A DNA stretch of 45,719 bases from the NCBI GenBank assembly GCA_964397045.1, contig CAYNHF010000040.1, positions 1 through 45,719 of the forward strand, in the 5' to 3' direction. Below, one piece after another: positions 7,897 to 15,584 of the stretch (position 1 is the stretch's first letter; every line of letters starts with the position of its first letter). The DNA comes from CAYNHF01 sp964397045 (lineage in GTDB: Bacteria; Actinomycetota; Acidimicrobiia; Spongiisociales; UBA5794). The notes under the pieces were generated by a model. The model had not been told where the DNA came from and searched no databases. It worked only from the letters and a program-made list of their open reading frames with translations. The position numbers were made by a program, and so were the translations under genes.

Positions 7897-8604
7897 CTAC
7901 GGCGTGTCGCCTTTCGGTTTGTCCTTGCCCTTGGCGTTGCCCTTGCCGTTCGCGTTGCCGGTGCGGCCCTTGTCCGCCTCGGTGGCTTCGTCTTCCTCTG
8001 TAGCGGCCTTGCCGTTGGCGTTTCCCTGTGGCTCGCCCGGCGTTGTGCCATCGTTCTTGCGACGATTCTCACCGGCTTGGTCTGCGGCCTGCGCAGGCAG
8101 TTCGCCATCCCGGCCCACGTACTTGGGCGGCTCACCACAAGCTCCCTGAGGATCGAATCCTGCCCGCGAGTCGCCGCGGCCGGCTACGTGCTCATCGACC
8201 GCCGCCTTGATGCATGCGCTCCACGCTTGGACATCGTCGACGAAGCCCGTGACTTCTTCGGGTTGCCCCTCGGCGGCGGCTTCGTCCAGTCCGGAACCCG
8301 AGTCCACAACGAGGGTTGCCGCACTGGTGGGCACCGGCGTATCGCCAGGCTGAGCAAAAGGAATTGTGGCGGCACTCACCGCAGCCACCGCAACAGCCCC
8401 GATCATCAACTTCGTCAGGAGCCCGGCGCTCATGGCTGAGGCGACTAGGCCCCGCCGCGCCAATCGCCGGAAGCCAGAGGTTCCGGCGGCTTCACCACTG
8501 CCGCGCGTCGCTTCGAGGCCGCAGCCGGCGCAAAGCCAGACATTCTGAACTCGAGCCAAGGCTGGGGATCCGCACATTTCGCAGAAGGTGTCATCCGACC
8601 TCAT
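7897..8604 (-). CDS. Zinc-ribbon membrane protein with a charged, Gly/Lys-rich tail
   Basis: The 235-residue product begins with a zinc ribbon (CEMCG near residue 8, CAGCG near residue 26). A hydrophobic helix follows at about residues 60-85, then a probable extracytoplasmic region with two Cys residues. The tail is low-complexity and rich in Asn, Gly and Lys (GNANGK repeats). The layout suggests a cytoplasmic metal-binding head on a single-pass anchor. Its ATG overlaps the stop of a short upstream frame (8601-8792) by 4 bases. No family is assigned. The repetitive tail directly abuts the tandem DNA repeats at 7792-7892 but is not encoded by them. Confidence 0.7.
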   Translation of the reverse strand: MRSDDTFCEMCGSPALARVQNVWLCAGCGLEATRGSGEAAGTSGFRRLARRGLVASAMSAGLLTKLMIGAVAVAAVSAATIPFAQPGDTPVPTSAATLVVDSGSGLDEAAAEGQPEEVTGFVDDVQAWSACIKAAVDEHVAGRGDSRAGFDPQGACGEPPKYVGRDGELPAQAADQAGENRRKNDGTTPGEPQGNANGKAATEEDEATEADKGRTGNANGKGNAKGKDKPKGDTP

Positions 8605-8792
8605 GGCCGACCTCCTCGATGCTCCGATACCACGCCAAGGTCGGGGACATCACATCCCAACTTCAGCAGGAAGGCCTCCACCTGGACTTGCAGAAGGCGG
8701 TCTTCGTCCACACCAGGAGAAGGGAACGATCTCCGGCCGAACGGCAGGAGTTCGGCCTGAGGCCGGCCCCCGGCGGTCTGTCTATCCGACAT
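8601..8792 (-). CDS. Possible small ORF coupled to the zinc-ribbon gene
   Basis: A 63-codon frame ends in TGA overlapping the ATG of the downstream zinc-ribbon gene (ATGA), the same junction type seen at many real gene borders in this window. The product has a leucine-rich central stretch and no recognisable domain. No convincing ribosome binding site precedes its ATG. The rest of the 313-base gap up to 8917 shows nothing else. Confidence 0.3.
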   Translation of the reverse strand: MSDRQTAGGRPQAELLPFGRRSFPSPGVDEDRLLQVQVEAFLLKLGCDVPDLGVVSEHRGGRP

Positions 8793-8917
8793 GATTCACC
8801 CAACGAACTGCAATACCCCCAATATCGGTCATTCACCAGGTCACACTGAAGAACCATTGGCAAAATCATCACCTGACTAGATACCGCGAACAGGCTCGAG
8901 TCGAGCCATCGCAAACG

Positions 8918-9877
8918 TCAGCGACGCGACCAGACCTCTGGATTCACCGGGTGGGGCGGCTTCACCCCATCAAGTACCAGAATCGCCTGCTCAAGTGCCG
9001 TTTGGAAGATCCGTCTGCGGCCCGCAGACGTCCCGGAAGCAACGTGGGGCGTTACGACTACATCATCGCGAGCCAGCAGGGCCGCCTCAGGCGCGAGCGG
9101 CTCAGGGTCGGTCACGTCGAGCCCGGCGGAGAACAAGTGGTCCGAATCCAGCGCTGCGGTCAACGCGTCATGGTCCACCAGGCCACCGCGGGCCGTGTTG
9201 ACGAAGACGGCACCTTCTTTCATTTGAGCGAACGCCGCGGCTCCGAACAGCTGTGCTGTGTCGTCGTTCAGTGGGATGTGCACCGAAAGAACGTCCGCCA
9301 TGGCGAGCAACTCGGGAAGTGACGAAACCCGATCGACGAAGAACTCGGCCTCCGCAACGAACGGGTCGAAGGCGGCAACCCGCATGCCAAGACTCTGCGC
9401 CACCCGGGCGACATGGCGGGCGATACGTCCGAAGCCGACCAGACCGAGCGTCTTGCCGTCCAACTCCAAAGCGCGATTGTTCACGTAGTAGTCACTGCCG
9501 CCTGCGCGAAGCTCATCGATCGACCTCAACACGTTCTTGCTGGCCATGAGGATCAGAGTGACTGCGTGTTCGGCAGTCGAAACCGTCGGCCCCTCTGGGG
9601 CATTACACACCAGAATCCGCCGCGCAGTGGCGGCAGGAACATCAACCAGGTCGTATCCGATACCGGTGCGGCTGATCACCTCGAGGCGCGGAGCCCGATC
9701 CATTACCGCGGCGTCATATGAGAGCGACGAAGCGACCACCGCACGGGCAGACTCTATCCCGTACCACGGGTCCTGCGAGTTGCCCCCGCCCAACTGTTCG
9801 ACCGTTGGGTCTACGAGATCCAGCAATTCGTCGGTCACAGGCCGTTCAAACCAGACGGGGTAACACTCTTCCTTCAC
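8918..9877 (-). CDS. D-isomer-specific 2-hydroxyacid dehydrogenase (C-terminal-binding/phosphoglycerate dehydrogenase type)
   Basis: The 319-residue enzyme has an NAD-binding Rossmann motif (GLVGFGRIARH, glycines near 146-150). The catalytic set of the family is intact: Arg near 230 in NTARGG, Glu near 259 in DVTDPEPL and His near 278 in TPHVAS. It should interconvert a 2-hydroxyacid and a 2-oxoacid with NAD(P), but the substrate is not evident. The GTG at 9877 is preferred because GGGAGC lies just upstream and homologues start about here; an ATG at 9940 would add 21 unlikely residues. It follows an SMP-30-like lactonase in the same direction, suggesting sugar-acid catabolism. Confidence 0.88.
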   Translation of the reverse strand: MKEECYPVWFERPVTDELLDLVDPTVEQLGGGNSQDPWYGIESARAVVASSLSYDAAVMDRAPRLEVISRTGIGYDLVDVPAATARRILVCNAPEGPTVSTAEHAVTLILMASKNVLRSIDELRAGGSDYYVNNRALELDGKTLGLVGFGRIARHVARVAQSLGMRVAAFDPFVAEAEFFVDRVSSLPELLAMADVLSVHIPLNDDTAQLFGAAAFAQMKEGAVFVNTARGGLVDHDALTAALDSDHLFSAGLDVTDPEPLAPEAALLARDDVVVTPHVASGTSAGRRRIFQTALEQAILVLDGVKPPHPVNPEVWSRR

Positions 9878-9957
9878 ACCCTGCTCCCTTGCCGGCCGCC
9901 CTGCGATGCTAGAACTCTCCCGCCCAGCACATCCTCGCAATAAGACACCAGGCGCGA

Positions 9958-10830
9958 TCAGCCGGCGAAGTGCGGCTCCGACACACCGCCAATCCCGACG
10001 TCGATCGCCAGCAGACGCCCTGCGTTCGGTTCGGCCGCGTTGGTTTCGTGGGTCCCGCCGCCGCCGATGGAGGTGATGAACAGCGTCTCCACATCTGGTC
10101 CTCCGAAAGCGGGCATCGTCGGCTTCTCAACCGGCAGATCGATGATGCGGTCGACTACGCCGTTTGGGGTGAGACGTGCCACGGCCGCACCGAAGACGCA
10201 CGCCACCCAGTAGCAACCGGCGGCATCCACACACGCCCCATCAGGTCGACCAGGAAGCTCCGAGAAGTCGGTGAACACCTGCTCATTGCCTGCCACGCCC
10301 GTGTCGACGTCATAGTCGAATGCCCACACGGTGTCCTTCAACGTGTCGGCGTAGTACATCAACCGCCCATCCGGGGAAAAGGCCAGGCCGTTCGAGACAC
10401 CCACGCCGTGGCGGGTCGTCACATGCGACCCATCCGACTCGAGCCGATGCAACATGCCGGTCTGGAGCTCCTCCGAGGCGTCGGTGTGCATACTTCCGAC
10501 CCAGTAACGGCCGGCGGGGTCCGCGCGGCCGTCGTTGAGACGATTCCCGGTCTCGGCGGCTTCAAGTGCAATCCAGGGAGTGAAGCCGCCTCCCTCCCAC
10601 TCGAGCCAGCCGACCTCGTGTTCCAGAGCCAGCAACAGCCGATCCCGTTCCGAAGTGAGTGCCACGGATCCGGGTCTGCCCGGGGTCGAGCGCTGCTGCT
10701 CGGCCCCAGACGCCAGGTGAAGGCGGTGCACCGTCTGGCCGTCGATGTCTATCCAGTAGATATGTCCCGTGCGGCCGTCCCACACCGGACACTCGCCCAA
10801 CTGTGCTGGTTGACTGCTCAGGAATTCCAT
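9958..10830 (-). CDS. SMP-30/gluconolactonase/LRE family protein
   Basis: The 290-residue protein is a six-bladed beta-propeller of the SMP-30 family. The N-terminal LGECPVWD motif supplies the metal-binding Glu, NRLNDGRADPAGRYWVGSM lies near residue 98, and SNGLAFSPDGRLMYYADT near 145 contains the conserved Asn and Asp ligands. Members hydrolyse sugar lactones such as gluconolactone using a divalent metal. It precedes the hydroxyacid dehydrogenase by about 80 bases in the same orientation. A short lactone-to-sugar-acid oxidation route is a reasonable inference, but no sugar kinase, aldolase or transporter is adjacent. Confidence 0.88.
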   Translation of the reverse strand: MEFLSSQPAQLGECPVWDGRTGHIYWIDIDGQTVHRLHLASGAEQQRSTPGRPGSVALTSERDRLLLALEHEVGWLEWEGGGFTPWIALEAAETGNRLNDGRADPAGRYWVGSMHTDASEELQTGMLHRLESDGSHVTTRHGVGVSNGLAFSPDGRLMYYADTLKDTVWAFDYDVDTGVAGNEQVFTDFSELPGRPDGACVDAAGCYWVACVFGAAVARLTPNGVVDRIIDLPVEKPTMPAFGGPDVETLFITSIGGGGTHETNAAEPNAGRLLAIDVGIGGVSEPHFAG

Positions 10831-10935
10831 CAGCGGGTGCCTGCTCGCAACACACCCTCAGCCTACGTCGCTACAGCAATGAAGCCGGTGACTTTGCGGC
10901 GCCGCAGCCTGGCGTGAGCGAAGTGAGTCGCCAGC

Positions 10936-12426
10936 TCAGGCGTCAGGGAAACCCGGAAGGGGATCACGGTTGAACCACGCGTCTGCGAAAGCTCGAATTC
11001 TCTCGCCGGTGACATCCTCAACGAGGAGAATGAAGTCATTCGTGGATATCGTGGCACCGTCGTAGTCCCGGTACGCAGTCGAGATAACGTCGAAGAAGTC
11101 AGACTGCCCGATTCGCAAACTCAGGGCGTGGAGGAAAAGGGCGCCGCGCAGCGGACCGCTACCGATATACACGTCTCCCGGACGCGGCTCGTCCGGAGCC
11201 GGCCACGCTGCATTGTTCACCTTGGCCCTGGCGGCGGCAATCGTCACGTCGAGGCCGGAACGGCCGACGCTGCCCTGCAACCACAGCCATTGCATGTAGG
11301 TCGGGATCGCTTCGGAAATCCAGATGTCCGACCAGGACTCGATCCCAACCGCGTGACCGAAGTAGTGCGATGCCAGGTCCCGCATCATGCGCAGTTCGAC
11401 GTCGTTTGCCTCGAGCTCAGTCCGTGTCAGCATCGTCCACGAGTTGGCAGGCTTGGCAGCAGCGGAATCTGCAACCACTGCTACGCCCCAGGCGTCGTAG
11501 GGAAAGCGGCCGAGGCGCTGCTCGAGGAACAGGATCATGTCGTCCGCCTTGTGGAGCACGGCGGGCATGTCGTCCGCCAGGTCCGGAGGCAGCAAATGAC
11601 GGAGTTCGACCCCGCTGGCGTCGCTTCCCCGCGGGTCGTCCACAATCACCAGATTGCCGAGAATCACCGTCATCGCATGCGTCGGGATCGGGGCCGAGGT
11701 CTCCCAGCGGGTGGTCGTCTGGCCGATACCACGCTGCTCGCGGCCAAAGGCGCCAGAGGCGACGGCCACCGTGCCGTCCGGCATCGTCAGCTCAGTCGTG
11801 AACATTGCAGGGTCCCAAGGATGATCGTTGGAGGGAACCCAGAGATGGGCGCCGTCCGGCGCGCTCCTGACGTACCACGCCGGATCGGTCGTATCGATCC
11901 ACCCCACCCGACCGTTGGTCAGTTCAGAGCGGGAGGAGGCTCCCGCCGGGTCGGTGAGATACTCGACAGTTGTCTGGAACTTGTTGCCGGCAACAATCGG
12001 CGTTGCCGGCGTGATGACCATTTCAGCCTCGTCCCGCAGATACTCTGCGTCGATACCGTCAACGGTCACCCCTCTCACAATGGAGCCTTCGAAGTCGAGA
12101 TGGAACGCGACAAGGTCCTCCTTGGCCGTTGCCGTGATCAACACCTCTGAAGCAAGAAGTCGATCCTCCGGGTTCCACTCAATCGCCAGGTCGTACAAGG
12201 CGACGTCGTATCCACCGTTGCCGAGGCCGGGTGCAAGCGGATCACCCATGGAGTCGATCGTCGCCAGCGCCGACACCTCATCGTCCACGAACGCCTCAAC
12301 GATCGTGGTCATCTGAGGGCTGCGGACATCGACCGCCACCTCCGCCCCTCCACACGCGGTCGCGAGGACGGCGAGCAACAGTGCCGCCAGAGCCAGGCCG
12401 TGGCGGTGGAAGGACCAGAGGCGCAT
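10936..12426 (-). CDS. M1 aminopeptidase-like lipoprotein with a degenerate active site
   Basis: The 496-residue protein has a signal peptide ending in a lipobox (LATAC, Cys near 25) and a body resembling M1 family metallopeptidases: an N-terminal beta domain and a C-terminal catalytic-like domain. At the zinc site, family members read HELAHQWFG...DIWLNE. This protein has RDLASHYFG (from about residue 349) followed by DIWISE, so HExxH is replaced by RDLAS while the downstream Glu is kept. A GAMEN motif is also not visible. It is therefore predicted inactive as a peptidase. The ATG at 12426 gives a proper signal peptide; 12465 is an alternative start. Confidence 0.8.
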   Translation of the reverse strand: MRLWSFHRHGLALAALLLAVLATACGGAEVAVDVRSPQMTTIVEAFVDDEVSALATIDSMGDPLAPGLGNGGYDVALYDLAIEWNPEDRLLASEVLITATAKEDLVAFHLDFEGSIVRGVTVDGIDAEYLRDEAEMVITPATPIVAGNKFQTTVEYLTDPAGASSRSELTNGRVGWIDTTDPAWYVRSAPDGAHLWVPSNDHPWDPAMFTTELTMPDGTVAVASGAFGREQRGIGQTTTRWETSAPIPTHAMTVILGNLVIVDDPRGSDASGVELRHLLPPDLADDMPAVLHKADDMILFLEQRLGRFPYDAWGVAVVADSAAAKPANSWTMLTRTELEANDVELRMMRDLASHYFGHAVGIESWSDIWISEAIPTYMQWLWLQGSVGRSGLDVTIAAARAKVNNAAWPAPDEPRPGDVYIGSGPLRGALFLHALSLRIGQSDFFDVISTAYRDYDGATISTNDFILLVEDVTGERIRAFADAWFNRDPLPGFPDA

Positions 12427-12519
12427 GTGACGATCCACACCAACAATATCGGCAACCTGCGCCACATCTGGAGCAAGGGATGTCGAGTTCGACGTTGCAC
12501 CCGATCCGGAGTCGCCGGC

Positions 12520-12990
12520 TCAGGCGGTCTCACGTCGGGTCTGGAAGAACTCCTGCAGAAGCGCATTGGATTCGGGCTCCAAGACGCCGGCGACCAACTC
12601 ACAGCGGTGGTTGAGGCGTTCATCCTGGGGAATGTTGTAGAGGCTCCATGCCGCGCCGGCCTTGGCATCGGACGCCGCATAGACGATGCGATCCAACCGG
12701 GCCCACACCGCAGCCATCGCACACATCGCACATGGCTCCAACGTCACGACGAGGGTATGGCCGACGAGCCTCCAGTCGCCTGTTGCCCTGCCCGCCGCAC
12801 GGATGGCAAGCAGCTCGGCGTGTGCGGTCGGGTCGGCGTTGGCTTCACGGCGGTTGTGGTCCACAGCCACCACCGTGCCATTCGGTGCCACGACGACCGC
12901 ACCCACCGGAACGTCACCTTCGGTCGCAGCAGCGCGCGCCTCTCCGAGAGCCACCTGCATCGGTGCCGCCCATTTCGTATCGGGATTCAC
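12520..12990 (-). CDS. tadA: tRNA-specific adenosine deaminase TadA
   Basis: This 156-residue enzyme has the cytidine/deoxycytidylate deaminase zinc signature: HAE near residues 57-59 (zinc ligand and proton-shuttling Glu) and PCAMC with Cys near 87 and 90. It converts A34 of tRNA-Arg(ACG) to inosine. That tRNA is encoded at 636-712. The GTG at 12990 is chosen over an upstream ATG that would overlap the divergent tRNA-Ser(GGA) gene. A GAGGCGG lies just upstream. General deaminase activity is certain from motifs; TadA identity rests on length and context. Confidence 0.92.
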   Translation of the reverse strand: MNPDTKWAAPMQVALGEARAAATEGDVPVGAVVVAPNGTVVAVDHNRREANADPTAHAELLAIRAAGRATGDWRLVGHTLVVTLEPCAMCAMAAVWARLDRIVYAASDAKAGAAWSLYNIPQDERLNHRCELVAGVLEPESNALLQEFFQTRRETA

Positions 12991-13024
12991 ACTCGCACCG
13001 CCTCTTCTACACTCCCGGACCCTA

Positions 13025-13116
13025 GGAGGGATCGCATAGTCTGGCCTAGTGCGCACGCCTGGAAAGCGTGTAAGCGGTAACCCGCTTCGTGGGTTCGAAT
13101 CCCACTCCCTCCGCCA
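13025..13116 (+). tRNA. tRNA-Ser (anticodon GGA)
   Basis: A class II cloverleaf with acceptor GGAGGGA/TCCCTCC, anticodon loop CTGGAAA, a long variable arm and an encoded CCA at 13114-13116. It completes the four-member serine set together with GCU, CGA and UGA isoacceptors. It diverges from tadA with a 34-base gap. Confidence 0.95.
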
Positions 13117-13223
13117 AATCGACGGCGCCGTGCCGGAGCTCGAAGCTCGCCTCCCGGACATGGTGGCCCGGCGCGTGTGTCCTCGCGTTTCGGCGCCAAC
13201 ATGGATGCATTGAGTACACCACG

Positions 13224-13259
13224 CGAAGAAGCGCCCCTCTGTGAAAGGACGCCTCTTCG
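13224..13259. terminator. Hairpin after the fasciclin gene
   Basis: CGAAGAAGCG at 13224-13233 pairs with CGCCTCTTCG at 13250-13259 with one mismatch, enclosing a 16-base loop. It lies 18 bases past the stop codon of the minus-strand fasciclin gene and has no U-tract. Confidence 0.45.
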
Positions 13260-13277
13260 GTCGCGGACGATTACTCG

Positions 13278-14396
13278 CTAGGCGGCAGGGATCAACACAA
13301 CGTCGATGACGTGAATCACGCCGTTGCTGGCGAACACGTCTGGCTGAACAACAGTCGAACCACCAAGCGGCTCGGATTCATCGTTGATCACGACACTGCC
13401 GTCGATGACCTCGATCTTGAGCGTCCCGCCGGCCGGATTCAAGGTCGGCAGCGCATCGATCGGAGCTGCGCCAACCACTGTGGCAGCATCGAAGACCCCT
13501 TCGGCAGACACGTGGTACAGCAGGATGCCTGCCAGATCCTCACGGGCCAGGAGCTCCTCTGGAGTGATTTCGAGCGCCTCGAGCAGATCACCGAACGCTT
13601 CGTCTGTCGGGGCGAACACGGTCAGTTCATCGTCCGGGTTGTTGAGCGCATCCACGAGACCGGCGGTCTCGAGAGCGAGCAGCAGGATCGTGAACTCGGC
13701 CGGGTCTGCGGTAGCCGAAGCGGCCACGATCTCGGCGATGGTCGGCAGTTCCGCCGGCGCCTCGGTGGTTGTGGTTGTCTCGGGAGCCGCGGTCGTGGTA
13801 GTGGTCGTTTCTTCCACCATCTCGTCGGCCATGGCAACCCCGAGCTCGGCAGCGACCGTCGGCGGCAGCATCACCGCGTTGATCACGTGCACGATGCCGT
13901 TGTCGGCTTCCAGGTCGGCAGAGACCACAGTTGCCTGGTCCACCATGATCTGGCCGTCCACCACCGAGATGGTGACCGACTCACCCTGAACGGTTTCAAC
14001 CGTCTGGCCGTCGAGAGTGGCGACCAGGGTCGAGTCTGCCGCCTGAGGCAGAACGTGGTAGGTCAAGATCGAAGTCAGCAACTCAGTGTCGCCGAGCAGT
14101 TCTTCAGGCGTGATGCCGAGCGCTTCGAAGGCGTCTTCGAAAGCAGCATCGGTCGGAGCCAGGACCGTGAACGGACCCTCGCCTTCGAGTGTGTCACCGA
14201 GTCCGGCAGCCTCGATCGCAGCGATCAAGGTGCTGAACTGGCCGGACTCGATCGCCAGGTCGAGCACCGAAGTGGTCTCTACCGTGGTCGAGGTGGCAGC
14301 CGTAGTAGTGGTCTCCGATTCGTCATCACCGCACGCGGCTGCAACCAGTGCAAGCGCCAGCAGCAATGCGACGAAGGAGAAAAGCCGTGTTCTCAT
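13278..14396 (-). CDS. Lipoprotein with two fasciclin (FAS1) domains
   Basis: The 372-residue protein has a signal peptide and lipobox (VAAAC, Cys near 22) and a short Thr-rich spacer. FAS1 domain 1 covers about 44-185, a Thr/Glu/Pro-rich linker about 190-220, and FAS1 domain 2 about 222-372. Each domain shows the FTVLAPTDAAF or LTVFAPTDEAF signature and a terminal GVIHVIDVVLIP-type strand. FAS1 domains mediate adhesion in secreted and surface proteins. The protein is probably anchored on the outer membrane face. The long Thr runs are typical of exposed, possibly glycosylated, actinobacterial linkers. A hairpin terminator candidate follows. Confidence 0.92.
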   Translation of the reverse strand: MRTRLFSFVALLLALALVAAACGDDESETTTTAATSTTVETTSVLDLAIESGQFSTLIAAIEAAGLGDTLEGEGPFTVLAPTDAAFEDAFEALGITPEELLGDTELLTSILTYHVLPQAADSTLVATLDGQTVETVQGESVTISVVDGQIMVDQATVVSADLEADNGIVHVINAVMLPPTVAAELGVAMADEMVEETTTTTTAAPETTTTTEAPAELPTIAEIVAASATADPAEFTILLLALETAGLVDALNNPDDELTVFAPTDEAFGDLLEALEITPEELLAREDLAGILLYHVSAEGVFDAATVVGAAPIDALPTLNPAGGTLKIEVIDGSVVINDESEPLGGSTVVQPDVFASNGVIHVIDVVLIPAA

Positions 14397-14488
14397 GGGA
14401 CGTTATCCTTTTCGTTTGGCCCGTTTCGTCACATACGAAGCGACGCCCAACCTCGGATGATGTCTTCGGTGGATTCGCTCCTCCCTGC

Positions 14489-14536
14489 GAACATGCGTCC
14501 CCCTGCGGGATACACACCGTGCCGAAACGCAAGAAC
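14489..14536. repeat. 48-bp intergenic palindrome, copy D (degenerate)
   Basis: The right end CGCAAGAAC (14528-14536) and interior (TGCGTCCCC, then GCGGGATA and CCGT) match the other copies, and the length is the same. The left end reads GAACATGCG instead of GTTCTTGCG, so the terminal stem is broken. Unlike the other three copies, it lies upstream of a gene, between the divergent fasciclin gene and SRP RNA. Confidence 0.6.
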
Positions 14537-14651
14537 ACAAGCCGACGCCACAGGTGTACCATCCGGTGACCGTGCTAAGTGGGGCGCTAGGGGTGCCCTC
14601 TTCCCGAAAACCTCTTCATGCGGGACCGAATCCCCCGCCCGAGGGTTGGCA

Positions 14652-14681
14652 TTGATCGGGTCGGCACCGGGATCAGACGAT
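14652..14681 (+). promoter_or_regulatory. Candidate promoter of the SRP RNA
   Basis: TTGATC at 14652-14657 and GACGAT at 14676-14681 are separated by 18 bases, and the predicted RNA 5' end lies 7 bases further on. The -35 is close to consensus and the -10 is weak. Spacing and position support the call. Confidence 0.4.
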
Positions 14682-14687
14682 GTTGAG

Positions 14688-14785
14688 AGTCGGGTCCTAC
14701 GCGGCGGAACGCTGTGAACCGGGTCAGGTCCGGAAGGAAGCAGCCCTAAGCAGGCCAGTTCCGGGTGCCGTAGGAGTGCCCGGCT
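14688..14785 (+). ncRNA. ffs: Signal recognition particle RNA, small bacterial type
   Basis: The apical domain of 4.5S RNA is unmistakable: GTCAGGTCCGGAAGGAAGCA near 14723-14742, which contains the GGAA tetraloop and the asymmetric loop bound by Ffh. The flanks pair as expected: 14688-14694 with 14779-14785, and 14695-14701 with 14769-14775, leaving a 3-base bulge. The size, about 98 bases, fits the small SRP RNA without an Alu domain. The exact ends are inferred from the helix. It works with Ffh to target nascent membrane and secreted proteins. Confidence 0.93.
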
Positions 14786-14898
14786 GGAGTCGCCGGCCCG
14801 GAACGCGCCGGTTGATCGCCTTCACGAGGGCGGGGTGCACGGTTACCGGCTGAGATCCGTCCGAAAAGTCACCGAGTGAGCTCGTTCGAACGGCAGCC

Positions 14899-15525
14899 CT
14901 ATTGCGGCTTGGCCAGGATCACTCCGTAGACGAAGCCGAACGGGCCCATCCGCCACAGGTCCTCGATCTCCAGGAGCGCGTCCGCGTAGAGTTCCTGGGG
15001 CTGCGGCAACGAGTCGAGACTGTGGTGCAAGTAGGTGTACTCCTCCCGCGCCCCGGTCGCAGCACCAACGGCGGGCAGGATCACCGCCGACCCGGCGCGA
15101 TGGAGGGAACGCTGCCAGCCCACCTCTGGTCTTCCGAGATCCACAACGCCCGCCTTCCCTCCCGAGCGCAGCACTCGAGCAACTTCTGCCAGCGTTGTGT
15201 CGATCGAGTCGAGGTTCCGGAAGACGTAAGCGGAAAACACCGCGTCGAACGATCCGTCTGCGAACGGCAGGGTCTCACCGACACCCACAACTCGGTGCGT
15301 GGCAGGATTCAGCTCCAGCATTTCCGAGGCCGGATCAAGCGCAACCAGGTCGGGACCGAGAATCGGGTTCGCAGCCCCAGTGCCGCCACCCAGATCGAGG
15401 CGCCTACCCGCAGGAAGGTGCGCCACCACCCGCCGCCGCCAGGCCTGATCCCGGCCTAATGACAACAGGCGATTGATGCGGTCGTATCGAGCCGCAATGT
15501 CGGAGAAAACGTCACCGTTGGACAT
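14899..15525 (-). CDS. menG: Class I SAM methyltransferase, menaquinone (MenG/UbiE) type
   Basis: The 208-residue enzyme starts with FSDIAARYDRINRLLSLG, the classic MenG/UbiE N-terminus. A SAM-binding LDLGGGTG motif lies near residue 44. FSAYVFRNLDSIDTTLAEVARVL replaces the usual GLRN helix, and a C-terminal YTYLHHSLDSLP segment corresponds to the family's YxYLxxSIxxFP. Family members methylate demethylmenaquinone in the last step of menaquinone synthesis. Members are usually about 230 residues, so this one is slightly short. It is convergent with ffs and downstream of serS. Exact substrate is inferred from family resemblance. Confidence 0.82.
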   Translation of the reverse strand: MSNGDVFSDIAARYDRINRLLSLGRDQAWRRRVVAHLPAGRRLDLGGGTGAANPILGPDLVALDPASEMLELNPATHRVVGVGETLPFADGSFDAVFSAYVFRNLDSIDTTLAEVARVLRSGGKAGVVDLGRPEVGWQRSLHRAGSAVILPAVGAATGAREEYTYLHHSLDSLPQPQELYADALLEIEDLWRMGPFGFVYGVILAKPQ

Positions 15526-15584
15526 ACCCCAACGCTAGGCGGCCCCACCGAATTCACCCACCGTATCTGCCGACCGGAAGGCCA

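Noticed and set aside
13311..14717. Long plus-strand open frame across the fasciclin gene
   Set aside because: It is antisense to a gene with a signal peptide and two intact FAS1 domains, and its translation is Arg/Gly/His-rich without family signatures.
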